Shown here one piece after another: positions 18,483-27,276 of a stretch of 64,000 nucleotides of DNA (the first letter of the stretch is position 1; each line of letters begins with the position of its first letter). The DNA lies in contig OZ243964.1 in NCBI GenBank assembly GCA_965214635.1, positions 620,001-684,000 of the forward strand. The letters are read 5' to 3'. The notes beneath the pieces were generated by a model. That model did no database searches. It was not told where the DNA came from and saw only the letters and a list, made by a program, of their open reading frames with translations. The position numbers were made by a program, and so were the translations under genes. Origin of the DNA: Bin90 sp965214635 (lineage in GTDB: Bacteria; Chloroflexota; Dehalococcoidia; Lucifugimonadales; JADFKI01).

Positions 18483-18510
18483 GGTTGGCTTTGGAAATTA
18501 GCAAGCCAAC
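18483..18510. other. Small hairpin upstream of dehydrogenase gene
   Basis: GGTTGGCTT and AAGCCAACC form a perfect 9-bp stem with a 10-base loop, in the gap between divergent fabF and the molybdenum dehydrogenase gene. There is no U-run, so it is not a clear terminator. It could be an operator. Confidence 0.3.
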
Positions 18511-18634
18511 CACAGTGTTAATGATAGCACACGCTGGGGCGTTAAGAAGCATTTTGTGGTATTGTATGCCCATCGGAAATCAAGTTGGCGCAATGTCGCC
18601 GCCGTCGTAAATCCATCACTCGTGAGGTGCGTAT

Positions 18635-20965
18635 ATGCTGGAATATAAGCCGAATATGGTTCTTGCCACTGAGGAATTCAAGGTCGTTGGGTCACGGCCC
18701 GTGCGTCACGACGGCGTGGACAAGGTAACTGGACGTGCGCGCTACGCCGCAGACACGGCGATGCCCGGCTTGCTACACGGCAAGGTAGTCCGAAGCCCGC
18801 ACGCTCACGCCCACATTCGTTCCATAGACGCAAGCCGTGCGCTTGCGATGCCGGGTGTCCACGCAGTTATAACAGCCGCCGACTTCCCTGAGGCATCCGC
18901 CGAGTTTATCGATCAAGAGGAAGGCGCTGCGGTCAACTACGGCTTCTTCACCCGCAACATCATGGCGCGCGAAAAGGCGCTCTATCGCGGACACGCCGTC
19001 GCTGCTGTCGCCGCCGTCAGCCCGCACATAGCCGAGCAAGCCGCCGAGGCTATTGATGTGGACTATGAGGTCTTAACGCCGACGCTGAACGCATTCGACG
19101 CCATGCGCCCGGATGCCCCCATCTTGCACGAGCGCCTGCTCACGATGGCAAGCCCGGCGTTTCGCTCCGGTGGGTATGGCGATGGCGACGAGCAAACCAA
19201 TGTGGCGAACCACTTCGTCTTCGACCAAGGCGATGTGGAGCGAGGCTTTGCGGACGCCGATACGGTCGTGGAGCGCGAATTCCACACCAAACCGGTGCAC
19301 CAAGGCTACATAGAGCCGCACTCTGCGACAGCGTACTGGAACCGCGACGGCGAGCTGACCGTGTGGTGCAGCACACAGCAGCTATTCGCATTCCGCGACC
19401 ACATAGCAGCCGTGCTGGGAATCCCTATCGCCAAGATAAAAGTCATCCCGATGGAAATCGGCGGCGGTTTTGGCGGCAAGGGCATGGGTGGGCTGTATCT
19501 CGAGCCAGTGGTGTCCGCCCTTTCCCGCAAATCGGGTAGGCCCGTCAAGATTGCTATGAGCCGCAAAGAGGTCTTCGAGGGTTCAGGCCCGACATCCGCA
19601 ACACACATCCGCATCAAGATGGGGGCGTCCAAAGATGGCAAACTCACGGCTGCGTCTGCAAGCCTGATATACGAGTCAGGGGCGTTTCCCGGTTCGCCTG
19701 TGCCTTCCGGTTGCCGCACGATGCTCGCACCCTATGTCATCCCCAACGCTCACATCGAGGGATACGATGTGGTGGTGAACACCCAAAAATCGGCAGCGTA
19801 TCGTGCGCCCGGATCGCCTGCCGCCGCGTTTGCCGCCGAATCCGTCATCGATGAACTTGCCGCAACACTCGGCATCGACGCAATCGAGTTTCGCCTAATG
19901 AACGCCGCCAAAGAGGGAACACGCCAGCCCGCTGGACCCGTGTTCAGCCGCATCGGAAATGTGGAGATGCTCGATGCGGCGCGCGACCACGCCCACTACC
20001 TGAGCGAGCTGGGCGAACCGAGCGGCGAGGGCAAGCGCAGAGGCAGGGGCGTCGCAAGCGGAGCGTGGTTCAACGGCAGCGGCCCAGCGAGCGCGGTCGC
20101 AAGCGTCAACCCAGATGGCAGCGTCAGCCTCATAGAGGGTTCGCCCGACATCGGCGGCAGCCGCGCGGTTATGGCGATCCATGTGGCAGAAGTGCTGGGC
20201 ATCCCCATCGAGAATGTCAAGCCCGCCGTGGTGGACACAGACTCCATCGGCTACTGCTCCGGCGCAGGCGGCAGCGGCGTTACCTTTAAGACAGGCAGGG
20301 CTTGCTATGAAGCGGCGCAGGATGTACGCCGGCAGATGGTAGAGCGCGCCGCCCGCATTTGGGAAGTGAACCATGAGGATGTGGAGTACGACGAAGGCGT
20401 GCTGCGCCATCGCCAAGACGATGCGCTCTCCATCACATTCGAAAACCTCGCCGCTCGGCTGAACGGCAGCGGCGGGCCTGTAGTCGGGCGCGCCACCGTG
20501 AACCCAGCAGGCGTGGGCAACGCTTTCGCTATGCACATCGTGGATGTGGAGGTGGACGAAGAAACGGGCAAGGTGGAAATCCTGCGCTACACGGCGCTGC
20601 AGGATGTGGGCAAGGCTATCCACCCAAGCTATGTAGAGGGACAGATGCAGGGCGGCGCAGTACAGGGCATCGGCTGGGCGCTGAACGAAGAGTACTACTT
20701 CAACTACGCGGGTCAGATGCTCAACTCGTCTTTCTTGGACTATCGGATGCCCGTATCACTGGATGTGCCGATGATAGACACGGTGATAATCGAAGTGGCG
20801 AACCCAGGACACCCCTACGGCGTGCGCGGCGTGGGAGAGGCATGCATCGTGCCGCCTATGGCAGCGATAGCCAACGCCATCAGCCAAGCCATCGGTGTCC
20901 GCATGACCGAGCTTCCTATGTCGCCCGCAAAGGTAGTCGAGGCGCTGGCGAACAAGGGCGATTAA
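18635..20965 (+). CDS. Xanthine dehydrogenase-family molybdopterin-binding subunit
   Basis: 776 residues, the typical large-subunit length. The N-terminal hammerhead domain begins VGSRPVRHDGVDKVTGRARY. Cofactor-binding segments follow: GGGFGGKGMGGL (about 280), AYRAPGSPAAAFAAESVIDE (about 390), GSGVTFKTGRACYEA (about 550) and GVRGVGEACIVPPMAA near the end, with the catalytic Glu in GVGEA. These enzymes hydroxylate aldehydes or heterocycles with a Mo cofactor. They normally work with FeS and FAD subunits, and neither is encoded here, so partners must be elsewhere. GAGGTG precedes the ATG. The FAH-family gene follows by 43 bases, suggesting a two-gene catabolic operon. Confidence 0.9.
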   Translation: MLEYKPNMVLATEEFKVVGSRPVRHDGVDKVTGRARYAADTAMPGLLHGKVVRSPHAHAHIRSIDASRALAMPGVHAVITAADFPEASAEFIDQEEGAAVNYGFFTRNIMAREKALYRGHAVAAVAAVSPHIAEQAAEAIDVDYEVLTPTLNAFDAMRPDAPILHERLLTMASPAFRSGGYGDGDEQTNVANHFVFDQGDVERGFADADTVVEREFHTKPVHQGYIEPHSATAYWNRDGELTVWCSTQQLFAFRDHIAAVLGIPIAKIKVIPMEIGGGFGGKGMGGLYLEPVVSALSRKSGRPVKIAMSRKEVFEGSGPTSATHIRIKMGASKDGKLTAASASLIYESGAFPGSPVPSGCRTMLAPYVIPNAHIEGYDVVVNTQKSAAYRAPGSPAAAFAAESVIDELAATLGIDAIEFRLMNAAKEGTRQPAGPVFSRIGNVEMLDAARDHAHYLSELGEPSGEGKRRGRGVASGAWFNGSGPASAVASVNPDGSVSLIEGSPDIGGSRAVMAIHVAEVLGIPIENVKPAVVDTDSIGYCSGAGGSGVTFKTGRACYEAAQDVRRQMVERAARIWEVNHEDVEYDEGVLRHRQDDALSITFENLAARLNGSGGPVVGRATVNPAGVGNAFAMHIVDVEVDEETGKVEILRYTALQDVGKAIHPSYVEGQMQGGAVQGIGWALNEEYYFNYAGQMLNSSFLDYRMPVSLDVPMIDTVIIEVANPGHPYGVRGVGEACIVPPMAAIANAISQAIGVRMTELPMSPAKVVEALANKGD

Positions 20966-21008
20966 CCGCTTCTGACTCATTCTGTAATCTGTAAGAGGAC
21001 TTGCCTAA

Positions 21009-21908
21009 ATGAAGTATTACAGGCTTGTTGACGCAAGCGGCAAACCAAGACTAGTGGTAGAGGCGAGTGATGGGGTGCTGACCGACCTCACATCGCTGCG
21101 CCAAAACTTGGTGAAACTGGAGGACTTGGCACTGGCGTCGTGGCTGACGGGACAGAGCATAGACGCTCTCGCACAGCAGATCATCGGCTCCGACAGATCG
21201 GCAGACGAATACAGCCGGGTCGAGGTCTCGAGCGGCAGAGGGGACATGCTGCTAGATATGCCCTTCAAGCCACCGGAGGTGTGGGCTGCGGGCGTTACAT
21301 ACAAGACCAGCGAGATGGAGCGCCGTCGGGAAAGCGGCACGCCGGATGTGTATTCGTATGTGTACAGTGCAGAGCGTCCCGAAGTGTTCTTCAAAGCCAC
21401 CGCAGAACGCTGTGCAGGGCCTTTCGGCGCAATAGGCATACGCTCAGACTCAAACTGGAATGTGCCAGAACCTGAGCTTGCGTTCGTGCTATACGAGGGC
21501 GAGATTATTGGCTACACCATCGGGAACGATGTGAGCAGCCGCCAGATAGAAGGCGAGAATCCGCTGTACTTGCCGCAAGCGAAGGTCTTTGATAGGTGCT
21601 GCGCTATTGGTCCATGCTTCGTAACTTCTGATGTGGTTGGAGATGCACACGCCCTTGATATAGGCTGCGACATCATGCGTGGTGGTAAGACGGTGTTCAG
21701 CGGCAGCACCAACACCTCGCAGATGGCTCGCACCTGTCAGGAGCTTGCCGATTGGCTGCAGAGGCACAATCATATGCCGAATATGACCACTGTGCTGACC
21801 GGCACTTCTATCGTGCCGCCGCCCGACTTTACGCTTCAACAGGGCGACAGGGTGAGCATCACGATAGAGGCAATAGGGACACTCACAAACGATGTGGTGT
21901 TAGTGTAA
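21009..21908 (+). CDS. Fumarylacetoacetate hydrolase-family protein
   Basis: 299 residues. The FAH core shows PEPELAFVLYEGEIIGYTIG, with the acidic metal ligands, then NDVSSRQIEGENPLYLPQAK and DRCCAIGPCFV, and a terminal TGTSIVPPPDFTLQQGDRVSI. Family members use Mg or Mn to hydrolyse, hydrate or decarboxylate beta-keto acids in aromatic and sugar-acid breakdown. The long N-terminal part (1-85) and the segment PPEVWAAGVTYKTSE resemble the sugar-dehydratase-like branch (2-keto-3-deoxy-acid dehydratases). The substrate is not known. AGAGGAC lies 9 bases before the ATG. It probably shares a transcript with the upstream dehydrogenase. Confidence 0.87.
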   Translation: MKYYRLVDASGKPRLVVEASDGVLTDLTSLRQNLVKLEDLALASWLTGQSIDALAQQIIGSDRSADEYSRVEVSSGRGDMLLDMPFKPPEVWAAGVTYKTSEMERRRESGTPDVYSYVYSAERPEVFFKATAERCAGPFGAIGIRSDSNWNVPEPELAFVLYEGEIIGYTIGNDVSSRQIEGENPLYLPQAKVFDRCCAIGPCFVTSDVVGDAHALDIGCDIMRGGKTVFSGSTNTSQMARTCQELADWLQRHNHMPNMTTVLTGTSIVPPPDFTLQQGDRVSITIEAIGTLTNDVVLV

Positions 21909-22091
21909 GCGGCGGTCTGCGGGATACGCGCGCCGTATCAGTGGATGAGCATCTACGCCTTTCCGCAGCCGCAATCCGGTTCTGTGAATTGATTGACACG
22001 CCAATCCCCCCATAGTAACCTTCGCGCCAACCACTACGCACAATAAGCTAGAAGCCGACAGTGGTGCGGATAGCGGATAGGAGAATGAGTA

Positions 22092-22358
22092 ATGTGCACA
22101 TATATCATCCAGCGTTCTGATATAACGGGCAGCGGCAAGGGTACGCCGGGCTGGATTCCCATCACTGAGGCGCGCGTGTACTATGACCATCCATTCCATA
22201 TGAGCGCCGACCACACGCTGAACATAGACTTCGTGAACGATGCGAAAGGCATCGGCGCACGCATAGCCGTAGAACTCACGGCAGACTCGGCGCGCGCCCT
22301 TGTGGACGACATCCTCGCAGCGCTAGATGAAGGTGGGGCAGTTCACGCAGCGGACTGA
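22092..22358 (+). CDS. DUF6295 small protein
   Basis: 88 residues. The sequence MCTYIIQRSDITGSGKGT, then RVYYDHPFHMSADHTLNIDF and an Ala-rich helix ending LVDDILAAL match the small DUF6295 family found in actinobacteria and Chloroflexi. The function is unknown. Conserved His residues (YDHPFH, DH) hint at metal binding. AGGAGAATG precedes the ATG by a few bases. Confidence 0.8.
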   Translation: MCTYIIQRSDITGSGKGTPGWIPITEARVYYDHPFHMSADHTLNIDFVNDAKGIGARIAVELTADSARALVDDILAALDEGGAVHAAD

Positions 22359-22475
22359 TAATCGCCGCCGTACAGGCGCCACTCCCCTCTCAACGCATCT
22401 TGTCGTCGAGCTTGGCAACGCCATCCACACTGCCCTGCCTTCGCTACGGCGAAACAATTTGCAGGCTGATTCAGC

Positions 22476-23072
22476 CTAACCCTTCGACTCGAAGAAATCC
22501 ATGTCTATTGCGAAGGCTGAGGCAAGCAGCATTGCTCGAAAGTCATGGTCGGTAGAACCGTCGGTGTACTGCACCTGAAATGTGTCGGCGTCGGTAAACA
22601 TCTCGCGCCCGAAACCACTCCACTGCTTGGTTACTCGCCCCAATTCGTTGCCGCTGCCGTCTTTGGCGGTGAAGGTGAATGCTTGGAACATCCCGCTGGT
22701 AATCTGCGCGACGAAGCGGTCATTCCCGTCCACGAGGTCGAACTTGCGACCTAAGCCAAGTCGGCGGTTCAGCATGCCGATGCGCCTGCCGGCGGGATCG
22801 TCGACCCGCAAGTGAGACAGCATCCAAAAGAAGTCGCGGCTGGCTTCCAACACGGGTTGGCGGCTGTTATCCACTATATGGATGGACAGCGGGCGATGCG
22901 TGCCCATAAACTGACGGCTCATGTCCCCTGAATCCTCATAGGCGTACAGCAGTTGGTTGCCGTCCGGCGTTAAGATGCTGTAGCGATTGGCGGACTCGAA
23001 CCCCGTGAAGATCTCTATCTGCTCCACTTCCTGACGGATTATCAACTCGGAGTGTGTTGTAAAGTCTATCAT
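22476..23072 (-). CDS. Scramblase / LURP-one-related protein
   Basis: 198 residues with the tubby-like beta-barrel pattern of the phospholipid scramblase and LURP-one families. Landmarks are ELIIRQEVEQIEIFTGFESANRY, LLYAYEDSG, the PLSIHIVDNSRQPVLEASR strand pair, IGMLNRRLGLGRKFDLVD, and a C-terminal hydrophobic helix AMLLASAFAIDMDFF. Bacterial members have no proven scrambling activity. They may bind lipids. The ATG at 23072 has AGGG six bases upstream. The frame is open to 23150, but the added residues do not fit the family. Confidence 0.75.
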   Translation of the reverse strand: MIDFTTHSELIIRQEVEQIEIFTGFESANRYSILTPDGNQLLYAYEDSGDMSRQFMGTHRPLSIHIVDNSRQPVLEASRDFFWMLSHLRVDDPAGRRIGMLNRRLGLGRKFDLVDGNDRFVAQITSGMFQAFTFTAKDGSGNELGRVTKQWSGFGREMFTDADTFQVQYTDGSTDHDFRAMLLASAFAIDMDFFESKG

Positions 23073-23260
23073 ATCAACCCTCATGTCTGTTCTGTTCTCG
23101 TGCCTTGCCAAAGTACCCCAAATGATGCACCGTGCCTCGCACTTTTGCACGCAGCGGAGGGGTTTCGTTTTCGCGGTAACAGCATGTATATGGTTGGGCG
23201 AGACGCTGCACGGATAAGCAGCGCACCCGAAACTCTCCCGTTCTGGGAGCGCCCTCGCCG

Positions 23261-23980
23261 CTAATCGCCGATGCGAATGCGCAGCCGCTTGTTGATGCGC
23301 CCTTTGCTCTCATGCCCGACGATGCTGATCTTGCCCACCTCGTGGGTGTTGGCGACATGCGTGCCGCCATCCGCCTGTAAATCCAACCCCACGATGTTGA
23401 CAGTTCGCACCTCGGTGATGGCAGGCGGCAAGAGGTTTATCTTGGTGCGGATTAGATCTGGGATCTGGAACGCCTCTTCGCGCGGCAGCGTGTCTACTTC
23501 AATAGGACGCGCCGCCTGCACCTCTTCGTTCACCAGCTCGCCCATGCGATCAGCGAAGTCGACGGACATATGCTCCAGCTCAAAGTCCATCCTTGCTGTG
23601 CCCGGCTGCATATTGCCGCCCGTAACTTGTGCGCCATAGTCGCGCCACACCACGCCGCAGAGAATGTGCAACGCAGTGTGCGTCCGCATCAGCAGGTATC
23701 GGCGCTCCCAGTCGATAGTTCCGTGCACAGCAGCGCCTACGGGCAGCGTATCGTCGCCCAAGCCGTCGAGTTCGTGCACCAGAGAGCCGTCCCGTCTTGA
23801 GACGCGCTTCACGGTGTAAGTCGCATCGCCGATAGTCAGGCTGCCAGTATCGTAGGGCTGCCCGCCCCCGCCGGGGTAAAATGCGGTGCGCTCTAACACG
23901 ACGCCTTTCGACGCTGCGCTCACCACCACGGCGTCGAACTCGCGCAAGTAGCTGTCATCGTAACAAAGTATCTCGGTCAT
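23261..23980 (-). CDS. alaX: Alanyl-tRNA editing protein AlaX
   Basis: 239 residues. It resembles the AlaX-M class, which removes serine or glycine wrongly attached to tRNA-Ala. It starts with the AlaRS-like beta domain (TAFYPGGGGQPYDTGSL), then the zinc motif HxxxH in RTHTALHIL and the second half of the site in QADGGTHVANTHEVG. The usual Cys of CGGTH is Asp in this protein. The start ATG at 23980 follows GAGGCAAC. The gene is in a minus-strand run with the amidase upstream. Confidence 0.87.
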   Translation of the reverse strand: MTEILCYDDSYLREFDAVVVSAASKGVVLERTAFYPGGGGQPYDTGSLTIGDATYTVKRVSRRDGSLVHELDGLGDDTLPVGAAVHGTIDWERRYLLMRTHTALHILCGVVWRDYGAQVTGGNMQPGTARMDFELEHMSVDFADRMGELVNEEVQAARPIEVDTLPREEAFQIPDLIRTKINLLPPAITEVRTVNIVGLDLQADGGTHVANTHEVGKISIVGHESKGRINKRLRIRIGD

Positions 23981-24097
23981 CAAGTTGCCTCGTCTGTCGA
24001 TTTTAAGATGTTCTGAAAGCGGCGTGCCCAATCCTCAATTTCTAATTCGCACATTGGGTAAAGTCATACTTGTGTCATTCCTACATCACCGCAACGC

Positions 24098-25573
24098 CTA
24101 CATCGCCACGACCGGACGCTGCCGCCAAACTTCCGTCGCTTCTTGGAATGCGTACGCTAGTTGCAGCACGGCGAACTCCGCCCTATGGCGACCCACTATC
24201 TGCAACCCCACCGGCAGCCCATCGTCTGTAAAGCCGCAGGGCACGGATATGGCGGGGTGTCCCGTTGCCGTGATGTAGTAGCAGGATCGCATCCAGTCGA
24301 TGTAAGTCTGCATCGGTTCGCCGTTCACCTCTGTCAGGTAGGGTATGCTGACATCGAAGGGCGGATGCTGGCTGACGGGAAAGACCATGAACTCATAATC
24401 GTCCATGAAGCTGCGGATGCGATGGTAGAGGGCGGTGCGCTTCGCCTCGGCTCTGCCCACATCCACAGCGCTGAGCCGCAAGCCCTCTTCGATGTTCCAC
24501 ACCACCGTATCCTTCAACAGCGCACGATTGTCCTCATCCTCATAGTGATTGCTCAGCATGGTAGCGACTGCGGCAGCGCGCATGGCCATGAACACCTCGT
24601 TTGCATCGGCGAAATCGGGACAGGCGTCCTCCACAACGCAGCCGAGCGCACTGAGCACATCTCGTTGCGCCTCAATTACCGATACGATGCGCGGGTCCAC
24701 GGGCAGCCCACCCATATCCGCGCTGAAGGCAATGCGAACCCCAGCGAAACCGCGCTCCAGCGAGTTCAGCAAGGGATTGAACATTGCGCCACTCTCTGCG
24801 ATGGCTATGGGCGAGCGTGGGTCGGGCCCCGCGATGGCGGACAGCATCAGTGCTGCGTCCTGCACGGTGCGCGCCATAGGCCCTTGCACCGACAGAGCCG
24901 ACCACGCCAACGGCGAGGGCCAAACAGGGACACGCCCAACCGCCGTGCGAAAGCCGACGATGTTACAGAAGTTCGCCGGATTTCGGAGCGAACCGCCGAG
25001 ATCGCTGCCATCCGCAATAGAGACCATCCCGCACGCCAACGCCACGGCTGCGCCGCCGCTGCTGCCACCGCATGTCTTGCTCAGGTCATACGGATTCAGC
25101 GTCGCCCCGAACACAGTGTTGAAGGTCTGCGAGCCTGCTCCGAACTCAGGCGTGTTCGTCTTGCCCACGCTAATTGCACCCGCCTTCTTCAGACGCTCCA
25201 CTATCAGGGCGTCGTGCTCCGGCACATGCTCAGCGAAGATGGGCGAACCATATGTGGTGCGGACGCCAGCGGTGTCCACGAGGTCTTTATGTGCCACTGG
25301 CAGCCCGTGTAGCACACCCGTATTCTCGCCGGCGGCGAGCGCAGCGTCGGCAGCATGCGCTCCCGCCATCGCACGCTCCGGCTCATGGGTTACGATGGCG
25401 TTCACTTGCGGATTGACGCGCTCAATCTGCGCCAAGTGCGCCTCCATCACCTCCACGCACGAAACTTCGCGGCAACGGATGCGCTGCGCCAGATCGACGG
25501 CGGTGGTAAAGCATATGTCATGTATTGGCAAGATGGGAAACTCCAAGTTCAGGTGTATGTACAAGTTAGACAA
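24098..25573 (-). CDS. Amidase signature family enzyme
   Basis: 491 residues. The Ser-cisSer-Lys triad is clear: Lys in VAHKDLVDT, the first Ser in the Gly-rich loop CGGSSGGAAVALACGM and the nucleophile Ser in GSDLGGSLRNPA. The end (ITATGHPAISVPCGF, DDGLPVGLQIVGRH) is also canonical. It hydrolyses an amide or ester, but the substrate is unknown. It lacks GatB or GatC partners nearby and carries features of catabolic amidases, so a GatA role is less likely. The start is uncertain: the first 20 residues (MSNLYIHLNLEFPILPIHDI) are not typical and a start closer to the ICFTTAVDLAQ region would also fit. Confidence 0.88.
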   Translation of the reverse strand: MSNLYIHLNLEFPILPIHDICFTTAVDLAQRIRCREVSCVEVMEAHLAQIERVNPQVNAIVTHEPERAMAGAHAADAALAAGENTGVLHGLPVAHKDLVDTAGVRTTYGSPIFAEHVPEHDALIVERLKKAGAISVGKTNTPEFGAGSQTFNTVFGATLNPYDLSKTCGGSSGGAAVALACGMVSIADGSDLGGSLRNPANFCNIVGFRTAVGRVPVWPSPLAWSALSVQGPMARTVQDAALMLSAIAGPDPRSPIAIAESGAMFNPLLNSLERGFAGVRIAFSADMGGLPVDPRIVSVIEAQRDVLSALGCVVEDACPDFADANEVFMAMRAAAVATMLSNHYEDEDNRALLKDTVVWNIEEGLRLSAVDVGRAEAKRTALYHRIRSFMDDYEFMVFPVSQHPPFDVSIPYLTEVNGEPMQTYIDWMRSCYYITATGHPAISVPCGFTDDGLPVGLQIVGRHRAEFAVLQLAYAFQEATEVWRQRPVVAM

Positions 25574-25677
25574 GTTAGGGAGAATGCGTTCACAGGTGCG
25601 CCCGATGCATCAGACGAAGCTAATGCTTAATGACAGCGTTTCAGCGCCATGCGTGCATACGCAAGCCAGACGGACGC

Positions 25678-26106
25678 TCAGCCCAGTTCCAGCAGCTCCA
25701 CCCAGTTCCCGTCCGGGTCTTGCAGGTAACAGCCCTTCTTACCCTCCACGATTTCGATGGGCGGATTCAGACGCTGCGCCCCGTTAGCGGTGAGCCGCTC
25801 ATACGCCGCAAAAATGTCCTCCACAACGAAGGCTATGTGCGACGCCCCGAACCCGTTGCGCTCACGGATGTGCGCCTCGCTGCCCGGCGGATTCACATAC
25901 TCTATCAGCTCCAACTGATGCCCATCGCCATAGTGGAACTCGGCAATCTTGATGTGCGTGTTCTCGTAGCCGAGTATCTGCGATATGGAAGCGCCGTCTC
26001 GCTCGCGCCTGCCCAGCAGCGTCAACCCGACCACATCCTCGTAGAAGCGCACAGATGCGTCCAAGTCGCTCACCACAAATCCCGTATGGTGCATGCCTAT
26101 AACCAT
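25678..26106 (-). CDS. VOC-superfamily (glyoxalase-like) protein
   Basis: 142 residues in two beta-alpha-beta-beta-beta modules. The metal ligands of the fold are seen as His in MHHTGFVV, Glu in LELIEY, His in ASHIAFVV and Glu in NWVELLELG. These enzymes include glyoxalase I, methylmalonyl-CoA epimerase and extradiol dioxygenases. The length and the ending DPDGNWVELLE fit the lactoylglutathione-lyase-like group. The substrate is unknown. It lies upstream of the amidase in the same direction with a 104-base gap. Confidence 0.85.
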   Translation of the reverse strand: MVIGMHHTGFVVSDLDASVRFYEDVVGLTLLGRRERDGASISQILGYENTHIKIAEFHYGDGHQLELIEYVNPPGSEAHIRERNGFGASHIAFVVEDIFAAYERLTANGAQRLNPPIEIVEGKKGCYLQDPDGNWVELLELG

Positions 26107-26388
26107 ATCCCAGCCTCTCTTACCGTGCTATCGTCGTCTTTGCGAAGAAAATATGTCCGCGCATCGCCAATCGCGAGTTGCCGCCGCATGATGTGGGATG
26201 TCCACCGCTACAAGATACACTTCTTGCCCCCGCTATTCAACGCCCATCCATAGTGGGGTAGCCTCAAATCAAAAGCGCCTATCCCCCTTGTGTTAGGGGC
26301 AGCGTTAGTGTCGGAAACGGCGCCAGAGCCTAGTCTGTGTTGACATTCAGAATCTTCGGACTGAAAATCGCCATTTCAGACACCAAGA

Positions 26389-26588
26389 GGTAGCATTTCC
26401 ATTCAGATGGTTGAGTTGTAGAATGAAGCATAAGCCATTACCAGAGGGGATAAACGAATATGGGTATGCCATACCAACTGGAAGAGCAAGCAGAAAAGAC
26501 TGTTACACAGAGAGTACAAGACCACATCTCGGTTGGAGCGATTTCAGCTAGAGATAAGGCGTCGGGAGCGAATGGGCACAGCGTGGAC
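26389..26588 (+). mobile_element. Left IS remnant (internal-deletion derivative)
   Basis: Starts GGTAGCATTTCCATTCAG and follows the IS left end through its first transposase codons (ATG at 26460) to TACAAGAC at 26515. It then jumps directly to the IS right part (CCACATCTCGG onward) and ends at GCGTGGAC. The jump lies at an 8-bp word found twice in the intact IS (41,579 and 42,375), so the deletion arose between short repeats. Confidence 0.8.
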
Positions 26589-26703
26589 AAGTTCCTCTTT
26601 GACATTTCGGCTTTGGACGACAACAACAAGGGTGCGGTTGAAGATCTTCACAACACCCTACAGCCCTGCGTAAGTGCACGGGGCAATGTTCAAGGATGGG
26701 CGG

Positions 26704-27276
26704 ATGATTATGGTTCCGGTTAGAGATAAACGCTGCGTAGTCTTGATGAGCGGGGGCATTGATTCGTCTGCGGCCGTAGTTGCTTGCCAAGACCTTGGAG
26801 CGGTCCTAAGCGGAATGTTCGTGGACTATGGGCAACCTGCGGCACAAAGCGAATGGGCAGCCGCCCAGCGTATGGCAAGCCACTATCAGATTGAAATTAA
26901 CCGGGTGGACTTGGGGTTCAGACTTGCCTCAACTCAAGGGGAGTTCTTCGGTAGGAACGCCTTGTTCGCCCTGACGGCGGCCGCGACCATCACCCACAGG
27001 CCGCTGATTGTCGCTTTGGGAATTCACGCACTCTCCAACTACTACGACACGACGCCACTCTTCATTAGGGATATGCAACGGCTTCTGAACGGCTATTCCG
27101 GGGGTACCGTCACCCTTTCTGTGCCATTCGTGGCACATACCAAGGCTGAAGTCATCGGATTCGCTAAAGAGAACTCTGTGCCGCTGCACCTAACTCATAG
27201 CTGCGAGGGGCAGAACGTACCCGCCTGCGGGGAGTGCCCATCTTGTCGTGATAGGATTGAACATTATGGAAGTTGA
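26704..27276 (+). CDS. cap9: Cap9: QueC-like enzyme of type IV CBASS
   Basis: 190 residues. The N-terminal PP-loop SGGIDS (16-21) binds ATP as in 7-cyano-7-deazaguanine synthase (QueC). The C-terminal zinc-binding cluster is present with Cys at 167, 175, 178 and 181 (CEGQNVPACGECPSC). It is shorter than QueC (about 230) and no queD, queE or folE gene is near, so a queuosine role is unlikely. QueC-like genes next to a TGT-like gene and a CD-NTase define type IV CBASS. There, as I recall recent work, Cap9 makes a 7-deazaguanine adduct on the CD-NTase N-terminus. The start is the ATG at 26704 with AAGGATGGG upstream; ATG 26710 and 26686 are alternatives. It overlaps cap10 by 11 bases. Confidence 0.85.
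   Translation: MIMVPVRDKRCVVLMSGGIDSSAAVVACQDLGAVLSGMFVDYGQPAAQSEWAAAQRMASHYQIEINRVDLGFRLASTQGEFFGRNALFALTAAATITHRPLIVALGIHALSNYYDTTPLFIRDMQRLLNGYSGGTVTLSVPFVAHTKAEVIGFAKENSVPLHLTHSCEGQNVPACGECPSCRDRIEHYGS

Noticed and set aside
26340..26345. TTGACA as a -35 box for the CBASS operon
   Set aside because: No -10 element lies at the right distance. It is outside the IS left end and probably a chance match.
26460..26723. An 87-codon frame beginning with transposase-like residues
   Set aside because: It is a chance fusion of IS 5' codons, IS 3' codons in another frame and the sequence before cap9. It is a by-product of the deletion, not a gene.
26704..27276. A queuosine biosynthesis gene (queC)
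   Set aside because: No queD, queE, folE or queuosine genes are nearby, and it is embedded with a TGT-like gene and a CD-NTase as in type IV CBASS.
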